A DNA stretch of 64,000 nt from JALORV01 sp963769745 (GCA_963769745.1 CAVYNB010000029.1:62001-126000); one strand, 5' to 3'; positions 10,144-19,804 are shown, counted from the first letter of the stretch. Made by a program: numbers and translations. Notes: generated by a model from the sequence alone, not told the origin.

Positions 10144-10611
10144 CTACAGCAGCGCGCGCCCGAGGGTGGCCACGGCCGTCGTGACGACGCCCAGCGCCAG
10201 GTTGGTCACGACGAGCTTGCGGACCCGGTCGAGTTCCTTCGCGGCCGCGGGCCAATCGGAGGCGGCAACCGCGCGCTGAAGTCGCGGAAACGGCGCGAAA
10301 CGGATGTAGACGAAGATCGCCATCATCACCAGCCCGAGCACGAACATCAGGTGCACGGAGGCATGTGCATTGGCGAAGCCGCCGGCTCCGAGGATCAGGC
10401 CGACACCGCTGGCCAGGATGGCGACGATCGCGATCGAGACCCAGAAGAAGAATCGTCCCAGCACGTTCGCCAGCAGCGGCAGCCGCTGCGGCGGCGGCAG
10501 CTGGCCGGCCGCGGCCGGCCGCACCGCGAAGTGAAGGACGAACATCCCGCCGACCCACAGCACGACGCCGATCAGGTGGATGAACAGCAGCCCGGTGTAC
10601 AGGAGTCTCAT
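10144..10611 (-). CDS. CopD-like integral membrane protein
   Basis: A 155-residue protein with four predicted membrane spans near residues 5-25, 45-77, 87-107 and 133-152. The first span holds the His in LLFIHLIGVVLWVGGMF, typical of the CopD / copper-resistance-D membrane fold in small proteobacterial proteins. It may handle copper or simply be a DUF2214/CopD-like protein of unknown role. It is downstream of parC on the same strand with a 50-base gap. Confidence 0.7.
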   Translation of the reverse strand: MRLLYTGLLFIHLIGVVLWVGGMFVLHFAVRPAAAGQLPPPQRLPLLANVLGRFFFWVSIAIVAILASGVGLILGAGGFANAHASVHLMFVLGLVMMAIFVYIRFAPFPRLQRAVAASDWPAAAKELDRVRKLVVTNLALGVVTTAVATLGRALL

Positions 10612-10661
10612 GCAGGCCTCTCAGGCTGGCGTGTCAGGACAGGACGCCACGTACTCATCGC

Positions 10662-12995
10662 TCAGGCTTCCGGCAGCCGCAGCAGCGCGAACGGCGGTTT
10701 CAGTTTCGAGTCGACGAGCTTGCCCTTGCGCGCACGATGGCCATGCTGGGCTTGGAGCTGCGCCCCGACCAGCCGGACCTCGACCGGCTTGCCGGCCGAG
10801 CCACGGGTCGCCTGCATGACCGCGCCGCTGCCGATCGGCAATGCCGTCAGCAGCTTTTCGCCGTCGTCCAGATCCATCAGCGTCACGCCCCGTCCTCCGC
10901 CCGATAGTGCCTTGATCTCGGCGGCGTCGAACACCAGCACGCGTCCCTTTGCCGAAAGACACGCAATCGATCGATCGCTTTCGGCCTTGACGAGCTGCGG
11001 CCGCAGCGGTTCGGCGTCGTCGTCGACGGTGATGAACTGCTTGCCCGCCTTCTGCCGTGACAGCATGTCGCCGAGCGCAGTGGCGAAGCCGTAGCCATTG
11101 GTGGTGGCCAGAAGCAACGGCGTCTCGGCGCTGCCCGCGACATAGCCCACCAGGCGCGAACCGGCCTCGAGTTCGATCATCGAGGTGACCGGGGCACCGT
11201 CGCCGCGCGCCGACGGCAATTGCGCCACTGGCACCGAGTAGACGCGACCGTTGCTGCCGATCGCGATCAGCTGGTCGACGCTGCGGCATTCAAAGGCGCC
11301 ATACAGGACATCACCGGTCCGGAACGAGAACTGGGTCGCGTCATGACCATGTCCGGTACGCGCGCGCACGAAGCCTTTCTCGGAAACGATGACGGTCACT
11401 GGCTCATCAAGCACCTTGACCTCGACAGCGGCGCGCTCGGCGGTCTCAATCAGCGTGCGTCGCGCATCGCCGTACTTCTTCGCATCGTCCTCGATCTCGC
11501 GCGCGACCTGCTTGCGCAGCGCTGCGTCGGCACCGAGCAGCTTGCGCAGCGCTCCCTCGTCCTTGCGCAGCTCGGCCAGCTCCTGCTCGATCTTGATGCC
11601 TTCGAGTCGCGCCAGCTGGCGCAGGCGGATCTCGAGGATGTCTTCGGCCTGCCGTTCCGTGAGCTTGAACGCCTTCATCAGGTCCGGCTTGGGCTCGTCG
11701 GACCCGCGGATCAGCTTGATGACCTTGTCGATGTTGAGCAGGACCGCCTGACGCCCCTCCAGGATGTGGATCCGGTCCTCGACCTTCTGCAGGCGATACT
11801 GCGAGCGTCGCCGCACCGTATCGACGCGGAAGTCGATCCATTCGGACAGGATCTCGACGATCGGCTTGCAGCGCGGCCGGCCATCCCGGCCGATCATGAC
11901 GAGGTTGATCGGCGTGCTGGTTTCCATGCTGGTCTGCGCCAGCAGCGTGCGCACGAATTCGTCGCGATCGATCTTCGAGGTGCGAGGCTCGAAGACCAGG
12001 CGCACGGCCGCATCCTTGCCTGACTCGTCGCGCACGGTGTCGAGCACCGACAGCATGAGCTGCCTGGTCTGCTGCTGGTCGGAGCTCAGAGCCTTCTTGC
12101 CGGCCTTGACCTTCGGATTCGTCAATTCCTCGATTTCCTCGAGCACGCGCTGGGCCGAGGTCGACGGGGGCAGTTCACGCACGACCAGCTGCCACTGCCC
12201 GCGCGCCAGATCTTCGAACTCGCAGCGTGCCCGCACCTTCAGGCTGCCTCGGCCGCTTGTGTAAATGTCCCGGATATCGCTTGCCGGCGAGATGATCTGT
12301 CCGCCGCCGGGAAAATCCGGCCCCGGCAGCTTGGCAAGCACGTCGTCGAGCTTCGCCTTCGGATTGGCCAGCAGCAGCAGTGTCGCGGCCGCGACTTCAC
12401 GCAGGTTATGCGACGGCACCTCGGTCGCCATGCCGACCGCGATGCCAGACGCACCGTTGAGCAGCACGAACGGCAGGCGCGCCGGCAACAGCCGCGGCTC
12501 CTGCGTCGACCCGTCATAGTTCGGCATGAAATCGACCGTGCCTTCGTCGATCTCGTCGAGCAGCAGGCGCGCGATAGGCGTGAGCCGCGCCTCGGTGTAG
12601 CGCATCGCGGCTGCGCCATCGCCATCGCGACTGCCGAAGTTGCCCTGCCCGTCGATCAGCGGATACCTGAGCGTGAAGTTCTGCGCCATGCGCACCAGCG
12701 CGTCATACGCAGCCTGGTCGCCGTGCGGATGGAATCGACCGAGCACGTCGCCGACGACCCGCGCCGACTTCACCGGGCGCGCGCCCGAGGCCAGGCCCAT
12801 CTCGTTCATCGCGAAGAGAATGCGGCGCTGGACCGGCTTCTGGCCGTCCGCACCATCGGGCAGTGCGCGCCCCTTCACGACCGAGATCGCGTAGTCGAGG
12901 TAGGCGCGCTGGGCGAAATCGGCCAGCGTCAGCGCATCGCTGCCATCGCCGTCGCGCCCGCCCGGGGCGGGGAACAGTGTCTGTTGCTCAAGCAT
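10662..12995 (-). CDS. parC: DNA topoisomerase IV subunit A
   Basis: The DNA-breaking and rejoining subunit of topoisomerase IV, which decatenates daughter chromosomes; 777 residues. The N-terminus has LADFAQRAYLDYAISVV and the quinolone-pocket region GDVLGRFHPHGDQAAYDALVRM. The catalytic Tyr is in MRYTEARLTPIA near residue 133. The C-terminal half carries the beta-propeller repeats of ParC rather than the GyrA-box QRRGGKG, which, with parE nearby at 17.3-19.3 kb, supports ParC over GyrA. ParC and ParE are separated here by an aminotransferase and a c-di-GMP gene on the same strand. Confidence 0.94.
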   Translation of the reverse strand: MLEQQTLFPAPGGRDGDGSDALTLADFAQRAYLDYAISVVKGRALPDGADGQKPVQRRILFAMNEMGLASGARPVKSARVVGDVLGRFHPHGDQAAYDALVRMAQNFTLRYPLIDGQGNFGSRDGDGAAAMRYTEARLTPIARLLLDEIDEGTVDFMPNYDGSTQEPRLLPARLPFVLLNGASGIAVGMATEVPSHNLREVAAATLLLLANPKAKLDDVLAKLPGPDFPGGGQIISPASDIRDIYTSGRGSLKVRARCEFEDLARGQWQLVVRELPPSTSAQRVLEEIEELTNPKVKAGKKALSSDQQQTRQLMLSVLDTVRDESGKDAAVRLVFEPRTSKIDRDEFVRTLLAQTSMETSTPINLVMIGRDGRPRCKPIVEILSEWIDFRVDTVRRRSQYRLQKVEDRIHILEGRQAVLLNIDKVIKLIRGSDEPKPDLMKAFKLTERQAEDILEIRLRQLARLEGIKIEQELAELRKDEGALRKLLGADAALRKQVAREIEDDAKKYGDARRTLIETAERAAVEVKVLDEPVTVIVSEKGFVRARTGHGHDATQFSFRTGDVLYGAFECRSVDQLIAIGSNGRVYSVPVAQLPSARGDGAPVTSMIELEAGSRLVGYVAGSAETPLLLATTNGYGFATALGDMLSRQKAGKQFITVDDDAEPLRPQLVKAESDRSIACLSAKGRVLVFDAAEIKALSGGGRGVTLMDLDDGEKLLTALPIGSGAVMQATRGSAGKPVEVRLVGAQLQAQHGHRARKGKLVDSKLKPPFALLRLPEA

Positions 12996-13083
12996 GAATA
13001 GTTAGCGCCTCTCGTGCGTTTCAGGCGATGCAGGATTCTACGGAGTGCCCGACGCGCGTCGCGAAGGCCCCATGCAGCCGGCC

Positions 13084-13920
13084 TCACACACGACAGGTGG
13101 CCGCGAACTCCATGTAGCGCTGGCGTGCCAGTGTGGCGACAGGCCCGATCGGCAGTTCACGCTCGCCGTAGCGGGTGCAAGGCATTACCTTGCCGTAGTT
13201 GCCGGAATTGAAGATCTCGCGTGCGACGTCGAGTTCCTGCGGCCTGACGGTGCGCTGACGCACCTCGATGCCCTCGGCGGCGAGCAGTCGCATCACGCGC
13301 GCACGTGTGATGCCTGCGAGAAAAGTTCCATTTGCGGCCGGCGTCACCACGTCTCCGTCGGCTGCAACGAAGAACAGGTTGGCGGTCGCAAATTCCGCCA
13401 CGTTGCCATCGGGATCGAGCACGACTGCGTTCTGGTACCCGGCCGCGGCCGCCTCGCGCAGCGCGCGCGCGACGTTCGGGTACAGCGCCGAGGCCTTGGC
13501 ATCGGTGACTGCCGAAAGCGGCGACGGCCGGCGTCGCTGCGACAGGTGTGCCGAGAAACCCTCGAACGGCGGCAGCGGCGCGTCGAACAGCGTCAACGCA
13601 AACGCACACTGTTCCGGCACCAGCAGCCCGGCCGTCGCAAACACAAGCGGCCGGATGTAAAGATCGGCGTCCGGCGGGAAACGGTGGATGCCTTCGACGC
13701 ACAGTCGCATCAACTCGTCGATCGGCAAGTCGAGCTTGAGTCCCATGCGCGCGGCGGAGTCGTAGGTCCGCTCGCAATGGGCGCGCAGGTCGGGCGCCAT
13801 GCGATGGATCGAGCGCGCGCCGTCGAAGATCGACGAGCCGAGCCAGACGCTGTGGTCCATCGCGCCGATCAGCGGTACGTTGCCGTCGCTCCAGGCGCCG
13901 TTGAAGTAGGTGGTGTGCAG
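13084..13920 (-). CDS. Branched-chain-type aminotransferase (class IV PLP), unusual start
   Basis: A fold-type IV PLP aminotransferase related to IlvE. Seen: WLGSSIFDGARSI, the PLP-lysine region TDAKASALYPN, VVLDPDGNVAEFATANLFF and TFLAGITRARVM. Coding similarity clearly extends upstream of ATG 13860 (TTYFNGAWSDGNVPLIGAMDH), yet no ATG, GTG or TTG is in frame between there and a TGA near 13990. CTG at 13920 is the only candidate start, or an indel hides the real one near the ATG at 13945. The gene follows the GGDEF-EAL gene by fewer than 20 bases, so coupling is likely. Confidence 0.82.
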   Translation of the reverse strand: MHTTYFNGAWSDGNVPLIGAMDHSVWLGSSIFDGARSIHRMAPDLRAHCERTYDSAARMGLKLDLPIDELMRLCVEGIHRFPPDADLYIRPLVFATAGLLVPEQCAFALTLFDAPLPPFEGFSAHLSQRRRPSPLSAVTDAKASALYPNVARALREAAAAGYQNAVVLDPDGNVAEFATANLFFVAADGDVVTPAANGTFLAGITRARVMRLLAAEGIEVRQRTVRPQELDVAREIFNSGNYGKVMPCTRYGERELPIGPVATLARQRYMEFAATCRV

Positions 13921-13937
13921 AACGTTCTCCGACGGTC

Positions 13938-16900
13938 CTAGTGCATCAGCGATCGCTCGCGACCGACGCCGCGACGGTCGATGAACAGCTTGATGAAGTC
14001 ATCGCCCGGCATCGGCCGTGCGAAAAGATAGCCTTGCGCCGCGTCGCAACCCAGGTGCTGCATCCAGGTCTGCTGCGCCTGGGTTTCGATGCCCTCGGCC
14101 GTGACGCTGATGCCGAGCGAGCGCGCCATTTCGATCACCGCCTTGACGATCGTCAGCGTGCGCGCGTCGCGCATGCACTCGACCGTGAAGCTGCGGTCGA
14201 TCTTCAGACGGTGGATCGGCAGGTCGCGCAGGTGCGCCAGGCTGGAAAAACCGACGCCGAAGTCGTCGAGCGCCAGCCGCACGCCGGCGTTGCGCATGCG
14301 CACCAGGTTCTCGCGCGACACCGCCGAGGTGTCGAGCAGGCCGGTTTCGGTGACTTCGACCTCGATCTCCGAGGGCGACACTTCATACGCGTTGAGCACA
14401 TCGAGCAGTCCCTCGACGCAGCCGAGCTGGCGCAGCTGCACGCCAGACATGTTGATCGACACCGGCGGGATGTCGAGTTGCAGGTGGCGCCACTCCTGAC
14501 GCGCCCGACAGGCCTCGCGCAGCACCCAGTCGCCGAGCCCGACGATGAGCCCCGACTCCTCGGCAATCGGGATGAACTCGGCCGGCGAGATGTCGCCCAA
14601 CTCGGCGTCGCGCCAGCGGATCAGGGCTTCGGCGCCGACCATCTTGCCGTCCGCCAGCGAGACCAGCGGTTGATAGAACAACTTGAAGTCGCGCGACTCG
14701 ACCGCCTTGCGCAGGCGCTGCTCGAGCCGCAGTCGCAGGTCGACGCGCCGGGCCACGTTCTGCGTGTAGAAGGCATAGGTGCGGCGACCGCTGTCCTTGG
14801 CCTGGTACATCGCCGCATCGGCGGCATTGAGCAGTGAGTCGAGGTCGATGCCGTCCTGGGGAAAGAAGCTGATTCCGATCGACGCCGTGACGGCGATTTC
14901 CATGCCGAGAATGCGCGCGGGTTCGCAGATCGAGTCGATCAGCTTGCGCGCGACCTCGACGGCCGCGTCGGGCCGCTGCAGGTCGACCAGCAGGGCGACC
15001 AGTTCGTCGCCGCCGCGGCGGCCGAGCAGGTGCGGCTCGGCGACGACATCGCGCATGCGGCTGGCGACGATCGCCAGCATCTCGTCGCCGACACGGTGGC
15101 CGTAGCCATTGTTCAGCAGGCGGAAGTTGTCGAGATCGATGAACAGCAGCGCACAGCGCTTGCCCTCGGCATACGACGTCGCCAGCAGGCGTCCTGCACG
15201 CTCGTCGAAAGTCTGGCGGTTGGAAAGCTGCGTCAGCGCGTCGACCGTCGCGAGTCGCTCGATACGTTCCTGCGCACGGATCTGGTCGCTGATGTTCTTG
15301 CCGATGCCGCGATAGCCGCGGAAGCCGCCTTCGGCGTCGAACACTGGGTCGCCGCTGGTGAGGTGGTAGACCAGCGAGCCGTCCGGCATCCAGCGCCGGA
15401 ACATGACGTCGCGGAACGGCCGGCGCCCGAGCAGGGTCGCGCGGTGCTCGTCCCATGACGACGGCTGGATCAGTTCCCCGGGCAGCTCCCAGCGGTGCTT
15501 GCCGATCACCTCTTCGTCGTTGAGGCCGAATGACCCGCGCGCACCCTGCCTCAGCAGGGTGAAGCGCAGGTTCTCGTCCATTTCCCAGTACCAGTCCGAC
15601 GACAGCTCGGTGAGTGCCCGGAAGCGCGCTTCGCTGTCGGAGATCCGCGAGATCAGCGATTCGCGCTCGGTCACATCCCAGGCAAGGCCCCGATAGCCGA
15701 TGTACTCGCCGCGCTCCACCACCGCCTGGCCGGCCAGTTCATAGTAGGCAACATCCTCGCCGTTGCGCAGCTTCAGCTTGACGTTGCGAAACGATTCGCG
15801 GCGCGCCACGCGCTCGCGCAGGACGGTCCAGTCGACGGCAAACGCGGGGTCGATGTGATCGAACTCCCAGAAGCGCCGGTTCAGTGTCCATTCCGCCACG
15901 CGTTCCTGCCGGCCGGGTTCCCCGCGCACGGACGTGACGCGCAGATCGGTGTCGGTCTCCCAGTACCACTCGGTCGCGAGCATCGTCAGCGCCCGGAACC
16001 GCTCCTCGCTGCGGCGCAGGGCGACGACCGTGTCTTCGCGCTCGGTGACGTCGCGCCCGGCCCCGTAGTAGCCCTGGAACTCGCCCTTCTCATCGAAGAT
16101 CGGCTTGCCGGTGACGGCAATCCACATGGGCGTGCCGTCACCGCGCCGCGCCCGATACGTGAACCAGGGGAACGGCTGGCGCTGCGCCATCCGCGCGCGG
16201 TACTCGGCGTACTGATTGGGATCGGCCTCGAACCCGGGCATGTCTTCGCGCCGCTGCCCGAGCAGGCGATCCGGCGGCGCCTTGACGTGTTCTTCCATCG
16301 CCGACGAGAACTCGACGAAGTGGCCGTTGGCATCCTGGCGCCAGAACCAGTCGTAGGTCAGGTCGGCAAGATCATCGATCAGTTTGCGGCGCTTGGTCAG
16401 CTCGTGCTCGATGACCTTCTGCTCCGTCACGTCGCTGCGGAAGCAGATGATGCCGCCGTTGGCCGTGCGGCAGTCCGTCATCAGGAGCCACCGACCCCGG
16501 TGGTGACGCACGACCTCGCTGACTTCGGAGCCCCGACGACGGCGCCGCTCCCCGTCGCTGATGAATTCGTCGAGCGTCCGACTGTCGACGACTTCGGCTG
16601 GCGCCACGTCGAAGTAGGCGGTCATCAGCTCGCGATAGGTCTTTCCCGCCACGAGCTGATCGGCGACTTCCGAATACAGCGCCCGATACGCATCGTTGCA
16701 GCCGATCAGCCGGTCGCCGGCGTCCCACAGCGCCACGCCAACCTTCATCGACTCGATCGACTGTTCCCAGAGCCGGGCGCGGACCCGCGCCCGGTGCTGC
16801 GCCCGCTGGGCATTCACGATCCAGGCAAACAGCACCACCCCGAGCGAGCCGGCAATGATCCGGTGCGCCCATTCGAACGACTGAAGTGCGACCGGATGGT

Positions 16901-17069
16901 CGAGCTTGAACTGCTCCGACAGCAGCAAAGGGACCGCTAGCGTGACGAGCAGGACGAGCGCCAGCGCGCCCACGGACCAGCGCACCCAGGCCAGTTTCGG
17001 CGCGGAAAGCGGCATGTCCACGGTGGGCGGAGAGCTCACCATGCCAGCGGTAGGCTGCGCGTCCTTCAT
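13938..17069 (-). CDS. PAS-GGDEF-EAL membrane signalling protein (c-di-GMP turnover)
   Basis: A 1043-residue inner-membrane sensor. Two membrane spans lie near residues 37-52 and 73-92. They are followed by about four PAS domains (roughly 95-215, 225-345, 355-470, 480-605), each ending in the typical DVTERE / NISDQ linker. A GGDEF domain with GGDEL at ~684 and an EAL domain (GAEALIRW at ~811) come next. GGDEL departs from GGDEF at the last residue, so cyclase activity is possible but uncertain. The EAL motif and the downstream DDFGVGFSSLAHLRDLPIHRLKID block look intact, so c-di-GMP hydrolysis is likely. It ends just before the aminotransferase. Confidence 0.92.
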   Translation of the reverse strand: MKDAQPTAGMVSSPPTVDMPLSAPKLAWVRWSVGALALVLLVTLAVPLLLSEQFKLDHPVALQSFEWAHRIIAGSLGVVLFAWIVNAQRAQHRARVRARLWEQSIESMKVGVALWDAGDRLIGCNDAYRALYSEVADQLVAGKTYRELMTAYFDVAPAEVVDSRTLDEFISDGERRRRRGSEVSEVVRHHRGRWLLMTDCRTANGGIICFRSDVTEQKVIEHELTKRRKLIDDLADLTYDWFWRQDANGHFVEFSSAMEEHVKAPPDRLLGQRREDMPGFEADPNQYAEYRARMAQRQPFPWFTYRARRGDGTPMWIAVTGKPIFDEKGEFQGYYGAGRDVTEREDTVVALRRSEERFRALTMLATEWYWETDTDLRVTSVRGEPGRQERVAEWTLNRRFWEFDHIDPAFAVDWTVLRERVARRESFRNVKLKLRNGEDVAYYELAGQAVVERGEYIGYRGLAWDVTERESLISRISDSEARFRALTELSSDWYWEMDENLRFTLLRQGARGSFGLNDEEVIGKHRWELPGELIQPSSWDEHRATLLGRRPFRDVMFRRWMPDGSLVYHLTSGDPVFDAEGGFRGYRGIGKNISDQIRAQERIERLATVDALTQLSNRQTFDERAGRLLATSYAEGKRCALLFIDLDNFRLLNNGYGHRVGDEMLAIVASRMRDVVAEPHLLGRRGGDELVALLVDLQRPDAAVEVARKLIDSICEPARILGMEIAVTASIGISFFPQDGIDLDSLLNAADAAMYQAKDSGRRTYAFYTQNVARRVDLRLRLEQRLRKAVESRDFKLFYQPLVSLADGKMVGAEALIRWRDAELGDISPAEFIPIAEESGLIVGLGDWVLREACRARQEWRHLQLDIPPVSINMSGVQLRQLGCVEGLLDVLNAYEVSPSEIEVEVTETGLLDTSAVSRENLVRMRNAGVRLALDDFGVGFSSLAHLRDLPIHRLKIDRSFTVECMRDARTLTIVKAVIEMARSLGISVTAEGIETQAQQTWMQHLGCDAAQGYLFARPMPGDDFIKLFIDRRGVGRERSLMH

Positions 17070-17268
17070 GCGGAAATGAATGGCCCCTTATTGATCGCGC
17101 CCGACGGTCGGCAACTACGGTCGGCGGTCGCGACCGCGCGCAAGTATGCCCGCAAGCCCGGGCATTCAATACACCCCAGTAACGGGAGGTTGAGGGTCAA
17201 TCCTCGACTTGCAGGGCCGCCTCGTTGCGCAGCCTTGTCGGCCGCCTTGTTGGCCGCCTCGCTGCAGG

Positions 17269-19257
17269 CTAAACGTCCGCTTCGACCTCGTGGCCGTGCT
17301 CCTCGAGCCAGGCACGTCGCGCCTGGCTTTCGGCACGCCCCATCAGCATCGTCATCGTCGCGGCGGTTCCTTCGGCGGTGAGATCGCCGAGACCGACCCG
17401 CAGCAGCCGCCGCGTGTCCGGCGCCATCGTCGTCTCCCACAGCTGTTCCGGACTCATCTCGCCGAGCCCCTTGAAGCGCGCAATGCTCCAGGCTGTTTCC
17501 CGGACGCCCTCGTCGGCCAGTTTCTCGAGCGTGGCATCCAGTTCGGCGTCGTCCAGGCAGTACAGGCGTCGCGCCGGCCGCTTGCCCTGTGCACTGACGT
17601 CGACGCGAAACAGCGGCGGCCGGGCAACGAAGATATGCCCGAGGTCGACAAGCTGCGGAAAGTGCCGGAAGAACAGCGTCAGCAACAGCACCTGGATGTG
17701 CGAGCCATCGACGTCGGCATCGGCAAGAATGCAGATCTTGCCGTAGCGCAGGCCATCGAGATTCACGACCTCCGACGGGCCGTGCGGGTCGACACCGATC
17801 GCCACCGCGATGTCGTGCACTTCCGCATTGCCGAACAGGCGGTCGCGCTCGACTTCCCAGGTGTTGAGTACCTTGCCACGAAGCGGCAGGATCGCCTGGA
17901 ATTCCTTGTCGCGCCCCATTTTCGCCGAGCCGCCCGCCGAGTCGCCCTCGACCAGGAAGAGTTCATTGCGCGTGAGTTCCGTGGACTCGCAGTCGGTCAG
18001 CTTGCCCGGCAACACGGCCACCGCCGAGCCCTTCTTCTTCTCGACCTTCTGGCCCGCGCGCGCCCGCGCCTGTGCCTGCCGGATCACGAGTTCGGCGAGT
18101 TGTCGGCCTTCGTTCGGATGCTGATTGAGCCAGAACTCGAGCTGTGGCCGGACGAACGACGACACAAGCCGCAAGGCGTCGCGACTGTTCAGGCGTTCCT
18201 TGATCTGCCCCTGGAACTGCGGATCGAGCACCTTGGCGGACAGCACGAAGCTCGACCGCGCAAAGACATCTTCCGGAAGCAGTTTGACGCCCTTGGGCAG
18301 CAGGCCGTGGGCGTCGACGAATGCGCGCACGGCGTTGAACAGACCGTCCCTCAGACCGGCCTCGTGCGTACCGCCGGCCGGCGTCGGGATCAGGTTCACG
18401 TAGGACTCGCGCGTGATGGCGCCGTCTTCGGTCCAGACGACGACCCAGCTGGCACCCTCGCCCTCGGCGTAGGTTTCGTCATCGGCCGAAGCGAATCCGC
18501 TGGACTCGAAGGGCGGCAGCATCGGATCGGCCGGCAGCGATCCGAGCAGGTACTCGCGCAATCCCCCTTCATAGCGCCAGCGCTGAGTCACTCCGGTCTT
18601 TTCGAGCGTGAGTGAGACGTCAGTTCCCGGCAACAGCACGGCCTTGCTGCGCAACAGGCGCTCGAGTTCGTCCACCGGAACATGCGCCGCATCGAAGTAC
18701 TTCGGGTTCGGCCACGCCCGCACCCGCGTACCGGTGGACTTGGCCTGGCCCTTCGCCGACGCCGACTTGATCGGCTGGCTCACTTCGCCGTCCGCGAAGC
18801 CGATCGTATGCAGCTTGCCGTCGCGCCAGACAGTCACGTCGAGACGGGACGACAGCGCGTTGGTCACCGATACGCCGACGCCGTGCAGGCCGCCGGCGAA
18901 GGAGTAGGCCCCTCCGGCGCGCTTGTCGAACTTTCCGCCGGCGTGAAGGCGGGTGAACACGATCTCGACCACCGGGACCTTTTCCTCCGGATGCAGTCCA
19001 ACCGGGATGCCGCGTCCATCGTCATCGACACTGACCGAGCCGTCGCCATGTAGCGTGACATCGATACGGTGTCCGAATCCGGCGAGCATCTCGTCCGACG
19101 CGTTGTCGATCACCTCCTGGATGATGTGCAACGGACTGTCGGTGCGCGTGTACATGCCGGGACGCTGGCGCACCGGCTCCAGTCCCTTGAGGACGCGTAT
19201 TGACGCCTCGCCGTAGTCAGCCGCTTTGCGTTGGTCGGTACGTGGCTTGCTCTGCAT
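17269..19257 (-). CDS. parE: DNA topoisomerase IV subunit B
   Basis: The ATPase subunit of topoisomerase IV, 662 residues from ATG 19257. The GHKL ATPase motifs are HIIQEVIDNASDEMLAG, VDDDGRGIP and GGLHGVGVSVTNALS. The TOPRIM metal site is LVEGDSAGGSAKMGRDKEFQ followed by LRGKVLNTW, matching ParE rather than GyrB. Open sequence before 19257 (back to 19332) is not conserved. It is transcribed away from the tRNA-Arg gene to its right. Confidence 0.94.
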   Translation of the reverse strand: MQSKPRTDQRKAADYGEASIRVLKGLEPVRQRPGMYTRTDSPLHIIQEVIDNASDEMLAGFGHRIDVTLHGDGSVSVDDDGRGIPVGLHPEEKVPVVEIVFTRLHAGGKFDKRAGGAYSFAGGLHGVGVSVTNALSSRLDVTVWRDGKLHTIGFADGEVSQPIKSASAKGQAKSTGTRVRAWPNPKYFDAAHVPVDELERLLRSKAVLLPGTDVSLTLEKTGVTQRWRYEGGLREYLLGSLPADPMLPPFESSGFASADDETYAEGEGASWVVVWTEDGAITRESYVNLIPTPAGGTHEAGLRDGLFNAVRAFVDAHGLLPKGVKLLPEDVFARSSFVLSAKVLDPQFQGQIKERLNSRDALRLVSSFVRPQLEFWLNQHPNEGRQLAELVIRQAQARARAGQKVEKKKGSAVAVLPGKLTDCESTELTRNELFLVEGDSAGGSAKMGRDKEFQAILPLRGKVLNTWEVERDRLFGNAEVHDIAVAIGVDPHGPSEVVNLDGLRYGKICILADADVDGSHIQVLLLTLFFRHFPQLVDLGHIFVARPPLFRVDVSAQGKRPARRLYCLDDAELDATLEKLADEGVRETAWSIARFKGLGEMSPEQLWETTMAPDTRRLLRVGLGDLTAEGTAATMTMLMGRAESQARRAWLEEHGHEVEADV

Positions 19258-19488
19258 TGCAAAAAACCGGTGAGGAGTTGTCCCCAGCTGCTGTGGAAAA
19301 CATCGCCCGATTCGCCTGTCAAGGCGCGCCATTGCTGGCAGGCGTCGAGTTGATCACGCAATAGGCAACGGCCGCGAACCCGGCCATGGACTCAAGGTTG
19401 AACCGATCGCGACGTGTCGCGTGTCGTCTCCCCTGCGGCCTGTCCGTGTGTCGTCGTCCGGCGGCGGATTCTACGTGAGGGCGATCGC

Positions 19489-19494
19489 TATACT
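19489..19494 (+). promoter_or_regulatory. -10 element of tRNA-Arg promoter
   Basis: TATACT at 19489-19494 lies 7 bases before the tRNA 5' end, with a GC-rich discriminator (GGCCGC) between -10 and start, as is common for stable-RNA genes under stringent control. No convincing -35 hexamer is seen. Confidence 0.45.
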
Positions 19495-19501
19495 GGCCGC
19501 A

Positions 19502-19573
19502 CTCCCCGTAGTTCAACGGATAGAACAAGTGCCTCCTAAGCGCTAGATCTGGGTTCAATTCCCGGCGGGGGGA
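19502..19573 (+). tRNA. tRNA-Arg (anticodon CCU)
   Basis: A full cloverleaf can be drawn. The acceptor stem is CTCCCCG/CGGGGGG (with one T-G pair); the D arm is GTTC...GAAC around the AACGGATA loop. The anticodon stem is AGTGC/GCGCT with loop CTCCTAA, giving anticodon CCT at 19535-19537, which reads AGG. The T arm is CTGGG-TTCAATT-CCCGG. The discriminator is A at 19573 and CCA is not encoded. A protein reading antisense to this region (PRRELNPDLALRRHLFYPL) is a well-known false ORF. Confidence 0.93.
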
Positions 19574-19619
19574 CACCCGCGTAGGCGTTTCTCGCCTGCG
19601 CGAGAAACGCCCGCGGGTG
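19574..19619 (+). terminator. Long hairpin directly after tRNA-Arg
   Basis: CACCCGCG (19574-19581) pairs with CGCGGGTG (19612-19619), and GGCGTTTCTCG (19584-19594) with CGAGAAACGCC (19601-19611). This gives a 19-bp stem with a two-base bulge and a 6-base loop. No U tract follows, so it may be a processing or structural element as much as a terminator. Confidence 0.55.
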
Positions 19620-19622
19620 CGT

Positions 19623-19644
19623 CATCGCGCCTGCAGGCGCGATG
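19623..19644. repeat. 22-bp perfect palindrome near tRNA
   Basis: CATCGCGCC-TGCA-GGCGCGATG is perfectly self-complementary and lies 3 bases after the hairpin that follows tRNA-Arg. It could be a second stem of a tandem terminator or a small intergenic repeat unit. No second copy was noticed in this window. Confidence 0.6.
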
Positions 19645-19804
19645 AGCGGTTCCAGCAGCCCATCGGGTCTGCTCCCTGCGTGCGAAAAATCCGCGTGCGT
19701 GTCGAGGCGCCTGCAAGCTCCGCGATCGCTTCCAGAGCAGGCGCCGCACCCGCCGCACGACCTGACCCGTTAAGCTGTGCCATCGCACCCGGCTCCGAAC
19801 CGAC

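Noticed and set aside
19319..19576. Small protein reading PRRELNPDLALRRHLFYPLNYGE
   Set aside because: It is the reverse complement of tRNA-Arg, a well-known false protein.
19502..19800. tRNA-linked integration site
   Set aside because: No repeat of the tRNA 3' end, no integrase and no change in gene character downstream.
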